In this document: positions 26,622 through 35,326 of the stretch, one piece after another
Layout: every line of letters starts with the position of its first letter
How positions within the stretch are numbered: position 1 is the stretch's first letter
Source of the DNA: JAKACA01 sp963769255
GTDB lineage: Bacteria; Actinomycetota; Acidimicrobiia; Acidimicrobiales; Bog-793
Assembly: GCA_963769255.1 (NCBI GenBank)
Contig: CAVYKV010000001.1
Coordinates: 2,604,001 to 2,668,000 of the forward strand
Reading direction: 5' to 3'
DNA length: 64,000 nt
Position numbers and translations under genes: made by a program
The notes under the pieces: generated by a model
Databases searched by the model: none
What the model saw: the letters and a program-made list of their open reading frames with translations, nothing else
What the model was told of the DNA's origin: nothing

Positions 26622-28075
26622 CGGGCACGACCGAGGACGTCTACCTCGGGATCGACGTCGGGTCCTCGGCCGCCAAGGCCGTCGCCGTCGACGCCCGCCA
26701 TGGCTCCGTCGTCGCCACCGGTCGCAGCCCGCTCCTCGTGGAGCGGCCGACGGCGGGTGGCTGGGAGGTCGAGCCCTGCAACCTCTGGCTCGCCGCCGCC
26801 ACGGCCGTTCGCGAGCTGCCGGAGGACACCCGGCGCGCCACGCGGGCTGTCGGTGTCACCGGGCAGATGTGCGGGCTCGTGCCGCTCGGGGCCGACCGCG
26901 AGCCCGCCGCCCGCTGCCTGCCCATCTTCGACGATCGCAGCATCGCCGAGAGCGAGGCGCTCGAGCGGGCACACGGCGATCACCTCCGTCGGCACGAGCG
27001 CAACGGGTCCCTTCCCGTCTACACCCTGCCGAAGCTCCTCTGGCTGCGCGCCACCCACAGCGAGGCGTTCGAGCGAACGGATCTCGTCGTGCTGCCGAAG
27101 GACTTCGTGCGGGGCTGCCTGACCGGACAGTGGGCGACGGAGCCCTCCGACGCCTCCGGCACGCTCGTGTTCGACCAGGGCACGGGCCGCTGGGACGAGG
27201 CCCTCCTGGAGGAGCTCGGCCTGCCGGCGGCGCAGTGGCCGGCGCTCCTCGGCTCGGCGACCGTCGCCGGCCGCGTCACAGCGGAGGCGGCGGGCGAGAC
27301 GGGGCTGCCGGCGGGCACCCCCGTGGCGTCCGGAGCCTCCGACATGGCCGCCGTACCCGTCGGCCTCGGCGCAACGACGACGGACGATCTCGTCGTGAGC
27401 TTCGGGACGGCCGCCCACGTCATCTCGCCCGTCGACGAGCTCGCTGACGTCTGGCCGGTGCAGCAGTACAGCTCGGCATCCGGCGCACCCTTCTTCCGCT
27501 TCGGCGCCGTCTACAGCGGCGGCATCTGCGCCGACTGGCTGCTCGGCGTGCTCGGCGACCCCGGCGGCTTCGAGCTCTTCGCCGGCGCCCCGGACCGGCC
27601 AGCGTCCGAGGAGGCCCTCTTCGTGCCCTACCTGAGCGGCGCCGGAGCCCCCCACGAGGTCCCGGGGGCGGCGGGCGCCTTCCTCGGACTGCGGCTCGGC
27701 CACTCCCGCGCCGACCTCGCCCGCGCCGTCCTGCTCGGGCTCGTCTTCGAGGTGGCCAACGTGCGGGCCGCCCACGACCCCGGTGGGCGACGGCGCGTCC
27801 ACGTGACGGGCGGTGGCATGCGGCTCGGCCCCATCGTCTCGCTGCTGGCGGACGCCCTCGGCTGCGAGCTGTGGCCCTCCGCCTCGCCCGATGCGGCCGC
27901 CGTCGGGGCGGCCCGCATCGCCGCCTTGGCGCTCGGGGACGAGGAGATCGGGCGGGGGGTCCCGTCGCCGGCGCCCGTCCAGCCCGACGCCGCCGGCAGC
28001 GAGCGCCTGGCCGCTGTCCGCCCCCGCTACGAGCGAGCCGCCGGCGCCGTGAGAGAGCTGGCCTCCCATGGGTGA
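26618..28075 (+). CDS. FGGY-family carbohydrate kinase
   Basis: 485 residues of the xylulokinase/gluconokinase-like actin-fold kinases. N-terminal phosphate loop YLGIDVGSSAAKAVAVD, substrate region GVTGQMCGLV, and the C-terminal adenosine block HVTGGGMRLGPIVSLLADALG and AAVGAARIAALALG are all present. Phosphorylates a sugar or sugar acid with ATP. In this cluster it could prepare the substrate for the KDPG-type aldolase, although the usual KDG kinases are PfkB-type, so the real substrate may be different. GTG start overlaps the oxidoreductase stop. Confidence 0.88.
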   Translation: MTGTTEDVYLGIDVGSSAAKAVAVDARHGSVVATGRSPLLVERPTAGGWEVEPCNLWLAAATAVRELPEDTRRATRAVGVTGQMCGLVPLGADREPAARCLPIFDDRSIAESEALERAHGDHLRRHERNGSLPVYTLPKLLWLRATHSEAFERTDLVVLPKDFVRGCLTGQWATEPSDASGTLVFDQGTGRWDEALLEELGLPAAQWPALLGSATVAGRVTAEAAGETGLPAGTPVASGASDMAAVPVGLGATTTDDLVVSFGTAAHVISPVDELADVWPVQQYSSASGAPFFRFGAVYSGGICADWLLGVLGDPGGFELFAGAPDRPASEEALFVPYLSGAGAPHEVPGAAGAFLGLRLGHSRADLARAVLLGLVFEVANVRAAHDPGGRRRVHVTGGGMRLGPIVSLLADALGCELWPSASPDAAAVGAARIAALALGDEEIGRGVPSPAPVQPDAAGSERLAAVRPRYERAAGAVRELASHG

Positions 28076-29087
28076 CGGGGGCGGCACCGGTGCCGCCACT
28101 CCCGGGACGGCCCCCTTCGCCATCACCGTCCGCGGGCCGGTGCCCGCCGGCGAGCTCGGCGTCGTCTACCCCCACGAACACCTCCTCACGGGTCCCCCGG
28201 CCCCCATCGGGGCGGCCGACCCCGACCTCGTCCTCGACTCCGGCGCCGAGGTCCTCGCCGACCTGGAGGCCTTCCGCCGGGCGGGCGGGCGGACGGTCGT
28301 GGAGCTGACGACGCCCGACTACGGTCGCGACGTGGCCGGACTCGCCGAGCTGAGCGAAGCGAGCGATGTCCACGTCGTCGCCACGACGGGCCTCAACAAG
28401 GCCCGCTACTCCTCGGAGCTCGCCGCTGGCCGCACCGTCGAGGAGCTCACGACGTGGTTCGTCTCCGAGATCCTGCAGGGAGTCGGCGACACGGGCGTGC
28501 GATGTGGCATCGCCAAGCTCGGCACGAGCCTCAACGAGATCCTGCCGACCGAGCACGCCGTGCTGCGGGCCGTCGCCCGCACCCACCTCGAGACCGGCTG
28601 CCCCGTCACCACCCACACCGAGCTGGGCACGCTGCCGGAGCGCCAGCTCGACATCCTCAGCTCCGAAGGGGTTCCCCTCGAGGCCGTGACGATCGGTCAC
28701 CTCGACTTCTGCAACGATCTCGATGTCATCCGGCGCGTGGCGGAGCGAGGCGCCTACGTCGAGTTCGACCAAATCCCGAAGCCCAAGTACGGCCTCGAGG
28801 ACGAGATCATCGGCCGCGTCGTCATCCTCGTGGAGGAGGGCCACGCCGAACGCCTGCTGCTGTCGGGCGACTTCTCCCGCAAGAGCTACTTCGGACATTG
28901 GAGCAAAGGACCCGGCATGGACTACCTCCTCACGACGTTCCGCCACCGGCTCGGCTCGGCCCTCGCCGACCGCCACCACGACGCCGAGGCCGTCCTCGAA
29001 ACGGTCTTCGTCGCCAATCCCCGGCGCGCCCTCAGCTTCAAGGGCGCCGCCGCCGCCACGACGGCCGCCGCAATCGGGTGGGCATGA
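28068..29087 (+). CDS. Phosphotriesterase-family hydrolase (probable lactonase)
   Basis: 339 residues of the binuclear-metal TIM-barrel phosphotriesterase family. Metal ligands: HxH in YPHEHLL (about residues 36-38), the bridging Lys in CGIAKLG (about 148), His in TTHTELG (about 182) and IGHLDF (about 209), and Asp in LLSGDFSRKSYF (about 266). Physiological members mostly hydrolyse lactones or act as the PHP proteins of unclear role. With a dehydrogenase and aldolase nearby, sugar-lactone hydrolysis is the best inference. The N-terminus has ~20 Gly/Ala/Pro residues before the first strand. Confidence 0.88.
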   Translation: MGDGGGTGAATPGTAPFAITVRGPVPAGELGVVYPHEHLLTGPPAPIGAADPDLVLDSGAEVLADLEAFRRAGGRTVVELTTPDYGRDVAGLAELSEASDVHVVATTGLNKARYSSELAAGRTVEELTTWFVSEILQGVGDTGVRCGIAKLGTSLNEILPTEHAVLRAVARTHLETGCPVTTHTELGTLPERQLDILSSEGVPLEAVTIGHLDFCNDLDVIRRVAERGAYVEFDQIPKPKYGLEDEIIGRVVILVEEGHAERLLLSGDFSRKSYFGHWSKGPGMDYLLTTFRHRLGSALADRHHDAEAVLETVFVANPRRALSFKGAAAATTAAAIGWA

Positions 29088-29467
29088 CCGGCGAGGGCAT
29101 CGACCGCTGGCTGTCGCCGGACAACGACGGCAGGCGCTACAGCTCGTCGGTGCGCCACAACGGGTTCATCTTCACGTCGGGACATCTCGGCACGGTCTCG
29201 GGCGCCGAGCCGACCAGCTTCGCCGAGCAGTTGCGGGTCGCCCTCGAAGGCGTCTTCGCCGCCGTGGAAGCGCTCGGCGGCGACCGCGGCACGATCCTCA
29301 AGGTGAACGGCTACCTCGCCCACCTGGAGGACTTCCCCGAGTATCACCGCATCTACGCCGAGATCTTCGCCGGTACGCCCTTGCCGGCCCGTACCACGGT
29401 GCAGATCGGCGGGTTCCAGCCGCCCATCCTCGTGGAGCTGGACGCCGTGGCGGCCCTCCGCCCGTGA
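29084..29467 (+). CDS. RidA-family protein
   Basis: 127 residues. RidA/YjgF signature elements are present: NGFIFTSGHLG, the amphipathic helix VALEGVFAAVEALGG, KVNGYLAHLEDFPEYHRIY, and the C-terminal ARTTVQIGG with the conserved Arg (about residue 102) that binds a carboxylate. Family members hydrolyse reactive enamines/imines or serve as ring-opening enzymes in catabolic clusters. Start overlaps the lactonase stop (ATGA). Confidence 0.87.
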   Translation: MTGEGIDRWLSPDNDGRRYSSSVRHNGFIFTSGHLGTVSGAEPTSFAEQLRVALEGVFAAVEALGGDRGTILKVNGYLAHLEDFPEYHRIYAEIFAGTPLPARTTVQIGGFQPPILVELDAVAALRP

Positions 29468-30102
29468 GCGACGGCGAGCACGCCGTCGACGAGCTCGGCC
29501 GTGTTCGTGCCGTCGTGGTCGTGCGGGCACCGGCCATCGCCGACCCGGCGGCCCTCGCCGCCTGCCTCGTCGCCGCCGGCTTGCCGGTCGTGGAGATCGC
29601 CCTCACGTGCCCGGGCGCCCTCGAGGCAATCGAGGCCTGCCGCTCCGTCGAGGGCGCCCTCGTCGGAGCCGGCACCGTGCGAAGCGCCGAGGATGCCCGC
29701 CGCTGCGCCGATGCCGGCGCCCAGTTCCTCGTCACCCCGCACCTCGCTCCCGCCGCCGCCGCAACGGCGTGCGAGCTCCGCCTACCGGTCATCGTCGGGG
29801 CCCTCACCCCGACAGAGGTGGCGGCGGCTCTCGAAGAGGGGGCGGCTGCCGTCAAGATCTTCCCCGCCCGCCTCGGCGGCCCCGCTTACATCGCCGACCT
29901 GCGCGGCCCGCTCCCCGGCGTCGCCTTCGTCGCCTCCGGCGGTGTCGACGAACACAACGCCGGGGCCTTTCTCGCCGCCGGCGCCTTCGCCGTCACAGCA
30001 GGCACGAGCGTCGTGGCGCCGGCCGACGTCGCAGCCGCCCGCCATGGGGACATCGCCCTGCGGGCCGCCGCCTTCCGGCGCGCCTGCGACACGACATCGT
30101 GA
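29464..30102 (+). CDS. KDPG/KHG-type class I aldolase
   Basis: 212 residues. 2-dehydro-3-deoxy-phosphogluconate aldolase family: VVRAPAIADPAALAACLVAAG, VEIALTCPGALEAI, GAGTVRSAEDARRCADAGAQF and the Schiff-base Lys in AAVKIFPARLGG (about residue 128), then VASGGVDEHNAGAFLAAGA. Cleaves a 2-keto-3-deoxy sugar acid (often phosphorylated) to pyruvate plus an aldehyde. Lies downstream of kinase and lactonase, consistent with a sugar-acid pathway; the dehydratase such a pathway needs is not in the window. GTG start overlaps the RidA stop. Confidence 0.9.
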   Translation: MSDGEHAVDELGRVRAVVVVRAPAIADPAALAACLVAAGLPVVEIALTCPGALEAIEACRSVEGALVGAGTVRSAEDARRCADAGAQFLVTPHLAPAAAATACELRLPVIVGALTPTEVAAALEEGAAAVKIFPARLGGPAYIADLRGPLPGVAFVASGGVDEHNAGAFLAAGAFAVTAGTSVVAPADVAAARHGDIALRAAAFRRACDTTS

Positions 30103-30956
30103 GCGGGGAGACGCCGCCGACCCTGCGGATGGGCGACCGGACGGTGACCCGTCTCGGCTACGGCGCCGCCAAGCTGACGGGGCCGGGCATCTGGGGGCCA
30201 CCGGCCGATCCCGCAGCCGCCGTGGCGCTCCTCAGGCGTGCCGTCAGCCTCGGTGTCAGTTTCGTGGACACGGCAGACTCCTACGGGCCGTACGCCAGCG
30301 AGGAGATTGTGCGCCGGGCGCTCCACCCCTACACCGACGTCGTCGTCGCCACGAAAGGCGGCTGCGTGCGCACCGGACCCGACGCCTGGGCGACCGTCTG
30401 CCGGCCCGCCTACCTTCGCCAGTGCTGCGAGCTGAGCCTCCGGCGCCTCGACATCGAGACGATCGACCTCTACCAGCTGCACGAGGTCGACCCCCTCGTG
30501 CCCTTCGAGGAGCAGCTCGGCGTCATCGTCGAGCTGCAACGGGAGGGCAAGGTGCGCCACATCGGGCTGTCCTCCGTCACGGAGGCACAACTGGAGGCCG
30601 CCACCGCCGTGACGGCCGTCACCTCGGTTCAGGCCGAGTACAACGTCCTCGAGCGCCGCAGCCACGCGATGCTCAGGCGCTGCGAGTCCGGCGGGATCGC
30701 CTTCGTGCCCTTCTTCCCGCTCGGCGACGGACGCCTGGCGGCGCCCGACGGCCCCCTCGGCCCACTGGCGGCCATCGCCGGCTGCTCGCCCGCCCAGCTC
30801 GCCCTCGCCTGGCTCCTGCACCGCTCCCCCGCCATCGTGCCCATCCCCGGCACGGCGGACATGGCGGAGATGGAGGAGAACGTCGGCGCACTCATGCTGC
30901 TCCCGCCCGGGCCTGTGCTGGCAGCGCTCGACGCCCTCGGGGGGGCCGCCCGCTAA
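30099..30956 (+). CDS. Aldo/keto reductase
   Basis: 285 residues of the NADPH-dependent TIM-barrel reductases. Catalytic tetrad: Asp and Tyr in FVDTADSYGPYASEE (about 56 and 61), Lys in VVATKGG (about 85), His in LYQLHEVDP (about 127). Cofactor end: VPIPGTADMAEMEENVGAL. Could act as an aldose dehydrogenase feeding the lactonase, or as a reductase for the aldolase product. GTG start overlaps the aldolase stop; last gene of an eight-gene run with overlapping ends. Confidence 0.9.
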   Translation: MSGETPPTLRMGDRTVTRLGYGAAKLTGPGIWGPPADPAAAVALLRRAVSLGVSFVDTADSYGPYASEEIVRRALHPYTDVVVATKGGCVRTGPDAWATVCRPAYLRQCCELSLRRLDIETIDLYQLHEVDPLVPFEEQLGVIVELQREGKVRHIGLSSVTEAQLEAATAVTAVTSVQAEYNVLERRSHAMLRRCESGGIAFVPFFPLGDGRLAAPDGPLGPLAAIAGCSPAQLALAWLLHRSPAIVPIPGTADMAEMEENVGALMLLPPGPVLAALDALGGAAR

Positions 30957-31357
30957 CGCCAGGTCGCCTTGCTCACCTGCCCGCTCACGATGTCGACGTA
31001 CTGGGTCGTGTACCCGTCCGGCGAGCAAATCCCGTAGGTGCCCTCCGGCAGGGACGGGAAAACGGCGGCGTAGACGGAGCCCGAGGCGGCGAGGCGCTCG
31101 AGCACCCAGACGTGCTGGCGTCTCGAAGGATCGTCGAGGGGATGGATCTCCGGCTCGGCCCACTCGCGTGCGGCGTCGGCGTAGAGGATGAGCGCCCCCT
31201 GGCCGTCGCCCACGTCGATGGCGACTCCCCGGCTCGGCCCCGTCGGGCGGGGCTCGCCGGCTGTGGCGGGCGGGTGCTCGTGGGTGTGCTCCGCGCCGTG
31301 CTCGTGGACGTGAGCCGGCCCGTCCTGCGGCTGGCTCACGCCCACGAGGAGGCTCAC
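30953..31357 (-). CDS. Hypothetical protein with His-rich N-terminus
   Basis: 134 residues. Residues ~15-28 carry a His/Glu-rich stretch (HVHEHGAEHTHEH), a probable metal-binding segment, followed by a Pro-rich linker and a compact domain (GVAIDVGDGQGALILYAD, HPLDDPSRRQHVWVLERL, YGICSPDGYTTQYVDI). No membrane segment or signal is seen. The GTG start overlaps the DUF4331 stop (GTGA), so it is coupled to that gene; it converges with the aldo/keto reductase and overlaps it by four bases. No family recognised. Confidence 0.7.
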   Translation of the reverse strand: MSLLVGVSQPQDGPAHVHEHGAEHTHEHPPATAGEPRPTGPSRGVAIDVGDGQGALILYADAAREWAEPEIHPLDDPSRRQHVWVLERLAASGSVYAAVFPSLPEGTYGICSPDGYTTQYVDIVSGQVSKATWR

Positions 31358-32751
31358 GGGGTCTTGGGCGGCGTCTGGAAGCCGCCGTGGGGGTCCTGCA
31401 GGTACGGGAAGCTCGAGAGGTACGTCTCGCCGATCTCTTTCAGCTGGGCCGGTGTGAACGTGTTGGGGTTCTCGAGGTCGTAGATCTCACCGGCGGCGCC
31501 GTCGGGCGTGAACTTCGAGTCGACGAGGGCGTACGTCAGCCCGGCGATCGCCCGCAGCTCGATGGCGACGACGTCGTCGAAGACGCGGCGCCCGTTCGGG
31601 AAGCCGGCGGCGTCGCCGCCGAGGAGCCCGAGAAGGCTCGGCTTCGAGCTCGGCGGCACGCCGACGTTCAGGCGGAGCATGTCGGCCTGCACGGGGCCTG
31701 TGTAGTTCTGGAAGCCCTTCACGACCCCGCTCGGGATGCCCGTGAGGAGGACGGCCTCGAGGTCTGCCCGGTCCGAGCCCCTCTTGTCGAGGGCGCCGAG
31801 GTTCGGGAAAACCTTGGGGTAGAGCACGGGCAGGAGGCCGGCGAGCTCCGGATGGGCGTAGTGACTGGCGAACTGCTTGTCGTGCCCGGGCGCCTGCCCG
31901 TTCCAGTAGTCCTTCTTCGCCATCGGGATGACGACCTCGTTGATGAGCGGGTTACCGAGGCGGGAGACCTGGATCCAGCCACCCACCTTGGCCTTCGGCT
32001 CGCTGAGGATGGTGGCCGACTGGCGGGCGGCCGTCGTCCAGAACCCGAGTGTGGCGTCGTCGGCGGAGGCGCTCGGCCTCTTGCCGTTGGACGTGAGGCT
32101 GTCGATCGGCACCTGCAGGGCGATGCTGTGCACGTTCAAGATGGCGGGAGCGTTCACCCCGGGCGCAGCCGGCAGCGGGATGAGATGGAGGTCCTGGAAC
32201 GGCCGTAGCGCTCCGAGGTCGAAGATCGACCCGAGGTCGACGTAGAAGCCTTCCGCCCGCTGCCCGGCAAAGACCTTGATATTGCCGCCGAGATCGAAGA
32301 TGGCCTCCTTGCGGAGCGGCTCGTAGTTCGGGATGGAACGGACGCCCACGTTGCAGGGCGGGCAGTGCAGGTCCGTGCCGAGCACGTGACCGCCGTGCTT
32401 GTCGACGCGGGTGACCGAGTACAGCTGCTTGCGGTTCCAGTTCTTCGAGTAGATCGAGGTGATCTGGCCCGTGTTGTAGAGGAACGTGTCCTCGTCGGCG
32501 AGCGTGGTGTGGAAGCGGAACTCGAAGGTGATGTCGCTGACGCCGTCATTGTCGTTGTCGACGTGGATCTCGTAGATGACGTCGTCGCCGAACTCGTAGA
32601 AGTTCGGCCCGGCGGGCGGCAGTTGCAGAGGCACGTAGTTGGCGATCATCGTCACGGTCGACGGCTTGTCGGGACTCACGAAGGCGTAGAGGTCCGTGCT
32701 GTCGGCGACCGGATCGAGGGCGATGCCGGGGGCTTCGCGGTGTGAAGACAT
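31354..32751 (-). CDS. DUF4331 domain protein
   Basis: 465 residues. The start MSSHREAPGIALDPVADSTD and YAFVSPDKP are the DUF4331 hallmark, and FGDDVIYEIHVDNDNDGVSD and FEFRFHTTL follow. It has internal repeats typical of the family, a CPPCNVG pair, and no clear signal peptide. The biochemical role of DUF4331 is not known; it is often found with small exported proteins. Upstream lies a Tat-leader protein on the same strand. Confidence 0.88.
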   Translation of the reverse strand: MSSHREAPGIALDPVADSTDLYAFVSPDKPSTVTMIANYVPLQLPPAGPNFYEFGDDVIYEIHVDNDNDGVSDITFEFRFHTTLADEDTFLYNTGQITSIYSKNWNRKQLYSVTRVDKHGGHVLGTDLHCPPCNVGVRSIPNYEPLRKEAIFDLGGNIKVFAGQRAEGFYVDLGSIFDLGALRPFQDLHLIPLPAAPGVNAPAILNVHSIALQVPIDSLTSNGKRPSASADDATLGFWTTAARQSATILSEPKAKVGGWIQVSRLGNPLINEVVIPMAKKDYWNGQAPGHDKQFASHYAHPELAGLLPVLYPKVFPNLGALDKRGSDRADLEAVLLTGIPSGVVKGFQNYTGPVQADMLRLNVGVPPSSKPSLLGLLGGDAAGFPNGRRVFDDVVAIELRAIAGLTYALVDSKFTPDGAAGEIYDLENPNTFTPAQLKEIGETYLSSFPYLQDPHGGFQTPPKTP

Positions 32752-32785
32752 CGGTAGGGCTCGTTTCTCTTCGAAGGGACGACGA

Positions 32786-33073
32786 TCAGCTGGCGGCGCG
32801 TGAGAGGCGGGCGACGAGGTCGCGGTCGTGCAGCACGACCTCGCGGTCGGCGAAGTGGAGGTGTACCTCGTCCTTGCGGGTGTCCGGCACGTGCACGACG
32901 AGGTCGCGGCCGGCGTCCGGCCGGCGGGAGGCGGGCGTCGTCGTCCGCGCCGGCTTCGTGCGGGTCTTCCCGGAAGGGCCCCGCAGGACCTTCGGGGTGG
33001 CGACGAGCGCTCCGGCCGCGGCGGCCGTGGCGCCGCCCTGCTTCAGGAACGACCGCCGGGTGATCTCGGACAT
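32786..33073 (-). CDS. Small protein with Tat-type leader
   Basis: 95 residues starting MSEITRRSFLKQGGATAAAA, a clear twin-arginine leader, then a basic Thr/Lys-rich linker and a C-terminal domain with HVPDTRKDEVHLHFADREVVL. ATG at 33073 follows CAGGAGGATGAG; the frame is open to 33121 but lacks a ribosome binding site there. Probably exported or membrane-tethered and associated with the DUF4331 protein encoded 34 bp downstream. Function unknown. Confidence 0.72.
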   Translation of the reverse strand: MSEITRRSFLKQGGATAAAAGALVATPKVLRGPSGKTRTKPARTTTPASRRPDAGRDLVVHVPDTRKDEVHLHFADREVVLHDRDLVARLSRAAS

Positions 33074-33225
33074 CTCATCCTCCTGTGTCGGCGACCCGCA
33101 CCGGGTACGCACGGCGGGCATCCCGCCCGCTCGGTGGAACTACGGGGCGGCGGGCACGCGCGGATGAGTGAGGGCGAGGAGAAGTTGCGACGGCCGGCCA
33201 CTGTTCGGCGGCCGCCGGCGCCACA

Positions 33226-34542
33226 TCAGTCAGACGCAGACTCGAGCCACTGGCGCATCGCCTCATAGACGGGGGGATGGTTGAGAAGTCTGAAATGGTT
33301 CACGCCTTCGAAGTGACAGGTGTGCTCGCTTGCGAACGGGATCTGTCCACCGCGACGGGACTGGCCGCGGGCGCTGGCCGGTTGAACGAGGAGATCGCCC
33401 ACCAACCTGCCCAACGGGTTGTGGCGGCTCGCGGTGATGGTGGCGCTGACGGCGTAGTGGTTCGCCCAAGGCACGAGGGGGACTTCGCTACCCGAACTCG
33501 TGGATCGCAGGCCCGCCTGGCGCCACTGTTCGTCGAGGAGGTGGCCCGCTCGCAGATCCTTGATCCCGGCGCTCCGCCGGTCGAGGACCGACGCGAGCGG
33601 CCTGCTCTCCTCGAGCTTGGCGAGCAAGCTCGTCACGCGGCTCACCCACTGCTCGAGCCCTGCCCCCAGATGTGGGGAGCCAAGGTAGAAGGCGTGGCGC
33701 AGCGCCGACGTCCACGAGTGGCCCATCTGCTCTGCGTAGTGACAGGCGCTGCGAGCGACGAGACCACCCATCGAGTGACACACGAGAATCAATTCGGCGA
33801 TGGGAACCGGCCAGGCGGCAGTGACATCGTCGAGGAGCGAGGTGAGCTGCCGACCGTTCTCGGAGATATGGAGGCCGGAGTTGTATCGGAGATAGACGGG
33901 GGTGAACCCGAGATCGTGGGCGAGCCGCGAGCCATAGGTGGACTCGGTACCCGACTCCTGCTCATCGGAGTACAGCCTCCACGACTCCTCGGTCTCGCCC
34001 AAGCCGTGAACGAAGATCGCCACCTTCGACGTCGCCTCGGGAAAGGCGAGCTCGAGGGCGTCGCGCCGAGGCGCCACGTCTGCTCGGGCATGTCTGATCG
34101 CCATCGGGATCGCCAACGGACTGTCCTGGTCGACGAGCTCGTCGCCCACGGTGGCATTCAACACCGCCAGTGCCAAATTGCTCCGGTGGGTCGACCCGGT
34201 CGGAAGGGCCGAACGTGACGTCGCACCGAGAATTTCGCTGCCGGCCATGCCGAGGGCAAGACCGGCTCCTCGGATGACGGCGTAGACGCCGGTGGCGATG
34301 CCGTCGTGGAGGACCCGGGCGGGTTGGGCGGCCGGGCCGGAGAAGGCGAACGTTCGGCCCGCAACGGCGCGATGCAACTGCTCGACGTGCGAGATGGTGT
34401 CAGCAAGGCGCCGCGTCGCAAGGCGCCCTGCGGCCTTCGCTTCCTCTGGTTTCATCATCCCCCCCGGAACAACGCTGAACTCCGCCAGTGTGGCACTCGC
34501 CGGGCACAGCCTGATGTTCAGCTGGGCCGACGACTGCGCCAT
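33226..34542 (-). CDS. Alpha/beta hydrolase (lipase/esterase-like)
   Basis: About 438 residues from ATG 34542; ATG at 34458 or 34455 (just after a GGGGGG run) are alternatives. The alpha/beta-hydrolase core begins after ~165 residues: VAIFVHGLGETEESW (oxyanion loop), nucleophile elbow LVCHSMGGLVARSA (Ser), YLGSPHLGAGLEQW and the catalytic His near VNHFRLLNHPPVY. The helical N-terminal part has a hydrophobic stretch (GVYAVIRGAGLALGMAG). Acts on an ester or lipid, substrate unknown. Base composition looks less GC-rich than its neighbours, a possible sign of later arrival. Confidence 0.78.
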   Translation of the reverse strand: MAQSSAQLNIRLCPASATLAEFSVVPGGMMKPEEAKAAGRLATRRLADTISHVEQLHRAVAGRTFAFSGPAAQPARVLHDGIATGVYAVIRGAGLALGMAGSEILGATSRSALPTGSTHRSNLALAVLNATVGDELVDQDSPLAIPMAIRHARADVAPRRDALELAFPEATSKVAIFVHGLGETEESWRLYSDEQESGTESTYGSRLAHDLGFTPVYLRYNSGLHISENGRQLTSLLDDVTAAWPVPIAELILVCHSMGGLVARSACHYAEQMGHSWTSALRHAFYLGSPHLGAGLEQWVSRVTSLLAKLEESRPLASVLDRRSAGIKDLRAGHLLDEQWRQAGLRSTSSGSEVPLVPWANHYAVSATITASRHNPLGRLVGDLLVQPASARGQSRRGGQIPFASEHTCHFEGVNHFRLLNHPPVYEAMRQWLESASD

Positions 34543-34557
34543 GTCGGCGATGCGGCG

Positions 34558-35247
34558 TTACCGGCGGGCGCGGCCCCGCTTCTCCGTCGGCGTCTTCGCC
34601 GGTGTCTTGGACGGTGTCTTCGCCGCTGCCGACGTCCCGGGAAGGCCGGTGATCAGGTCGCGCACGGCCGCGCTGACGGTCTCGATGACCGTGTCGAGCT
34701 CAGTGGGATCCGCCGTGTTCGTGAGCTCCCCGGAGAGGAAGAGCCCGCCCATGACGGCCCCGACGGCACAGCCGAGCCGGACCCTGGTCGTCACCGGCAC
34801 GGACGGGTCGCCGAGGAGGCGGCGGTAGGCGTCCTCCAGATCCTCGTGCCGGCCGGCATGGCCGACGCCCGTCTCGTGGATTTGCTCGAAGGCGGACCGG
34901 TTGCGCATGTGCAGGAGGAGGATCTTCCGGTTGGCGAGAATCTGGCGGATCATCTCGTCGACGAAGCCCGTCCAGGCCTCCGGGCCCGCCCCCACGAGCT
35001 CGCCGAGACGCTCCACCGGCCACGACATGTCGTGCATGCGGAGGTGGAGCGCCATGAGGATCTCGTCCTTGCTGGCGAAGTGGTAGTAGATGGCGGCCTT
35101 CGAGAAGCCGAGCTGCTCGGCGATCTCCCGGAGGGAGGTGTTCTCGTAACCCTTGTCCGTGAAGAGGTCGAGGGCGATGTCGAGGATTCGATCCCGTGTC
35201 GAGCGCTCGCCTTCCGCCGTTGCTGCCGCAGCCGTCGATCGTGCCAC
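34558..35247 (-). CDS. TetR-family repressor
   Basis: 229 residues. N-terminal TetR helix-turn-helix: RDRILDIALDLFTDKGYENTSLREIAEQLGFSKAAIYYHFASKDEIL region. The ligand-binding half is helical; the last ~25 residues are a basic tail of KTP repeats (KTPSKTPAKTP). It is divergent from a DrrAB-type exporter with inverted repeats in the shared gap, so it most likely represses both itself and the exporter until an effector binds. Confidence 0.9.
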   Translation of the reverse strand: MARSTAAAATAEGERSTRDRILDIALDLFTDKGYENTSLREIAEQLGFSKAAIYYHFASKDEILMALHLRMHDMSWPVERLGELVGAGPEAWTGFVDEMIRQILANRKILLLHMRNRSAFEQIHETGVGHAGRHEDLEDAYRRLLGDPSVPVTTRVRLGCAVGAVMGGLFLSGELTNTADPTELDTVIETVSAAVRDLITGLPGTSAAAKTPSKTPAKTPTEKRGRARR

Positions 35248-35260
35248 GAGATCATTCTAC

Positions 35261-35306
35261 TTGACGACCGGTAAGTAGGTGACTTACCATACGGCAAGTA
35301 AGTATG
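35261..35306 (+). promoter_or_regulatory. Promoter and operator pair between tetR and exporter genes
   Basis: TTGACG (35261-35266) with TACCAT (35285-35290) at 18 bp is a promoter reading toward the exporter. Over it lies a perfect inverted repeat GGTAAGT (35270-35276) / ACTTACC (35282-35288), 5-bp spacer. A second, weaker dyad CATAC (35288-35292) / GTATG (35302-35306) follows. This arrangement is typical of TetR autoregulation. Confidence 0.62.
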
Positions 35307-35326
35307 ATCCGACGCAGGGAGGCGGC

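Noticed and set aside
28454..29467. N-terminal extension of RidA to 28454
   Set aside because: The extra sequence is a shifted reading of the phosphotriesterase gene; RidA homology and the ATGA overlap place the start at 29084.
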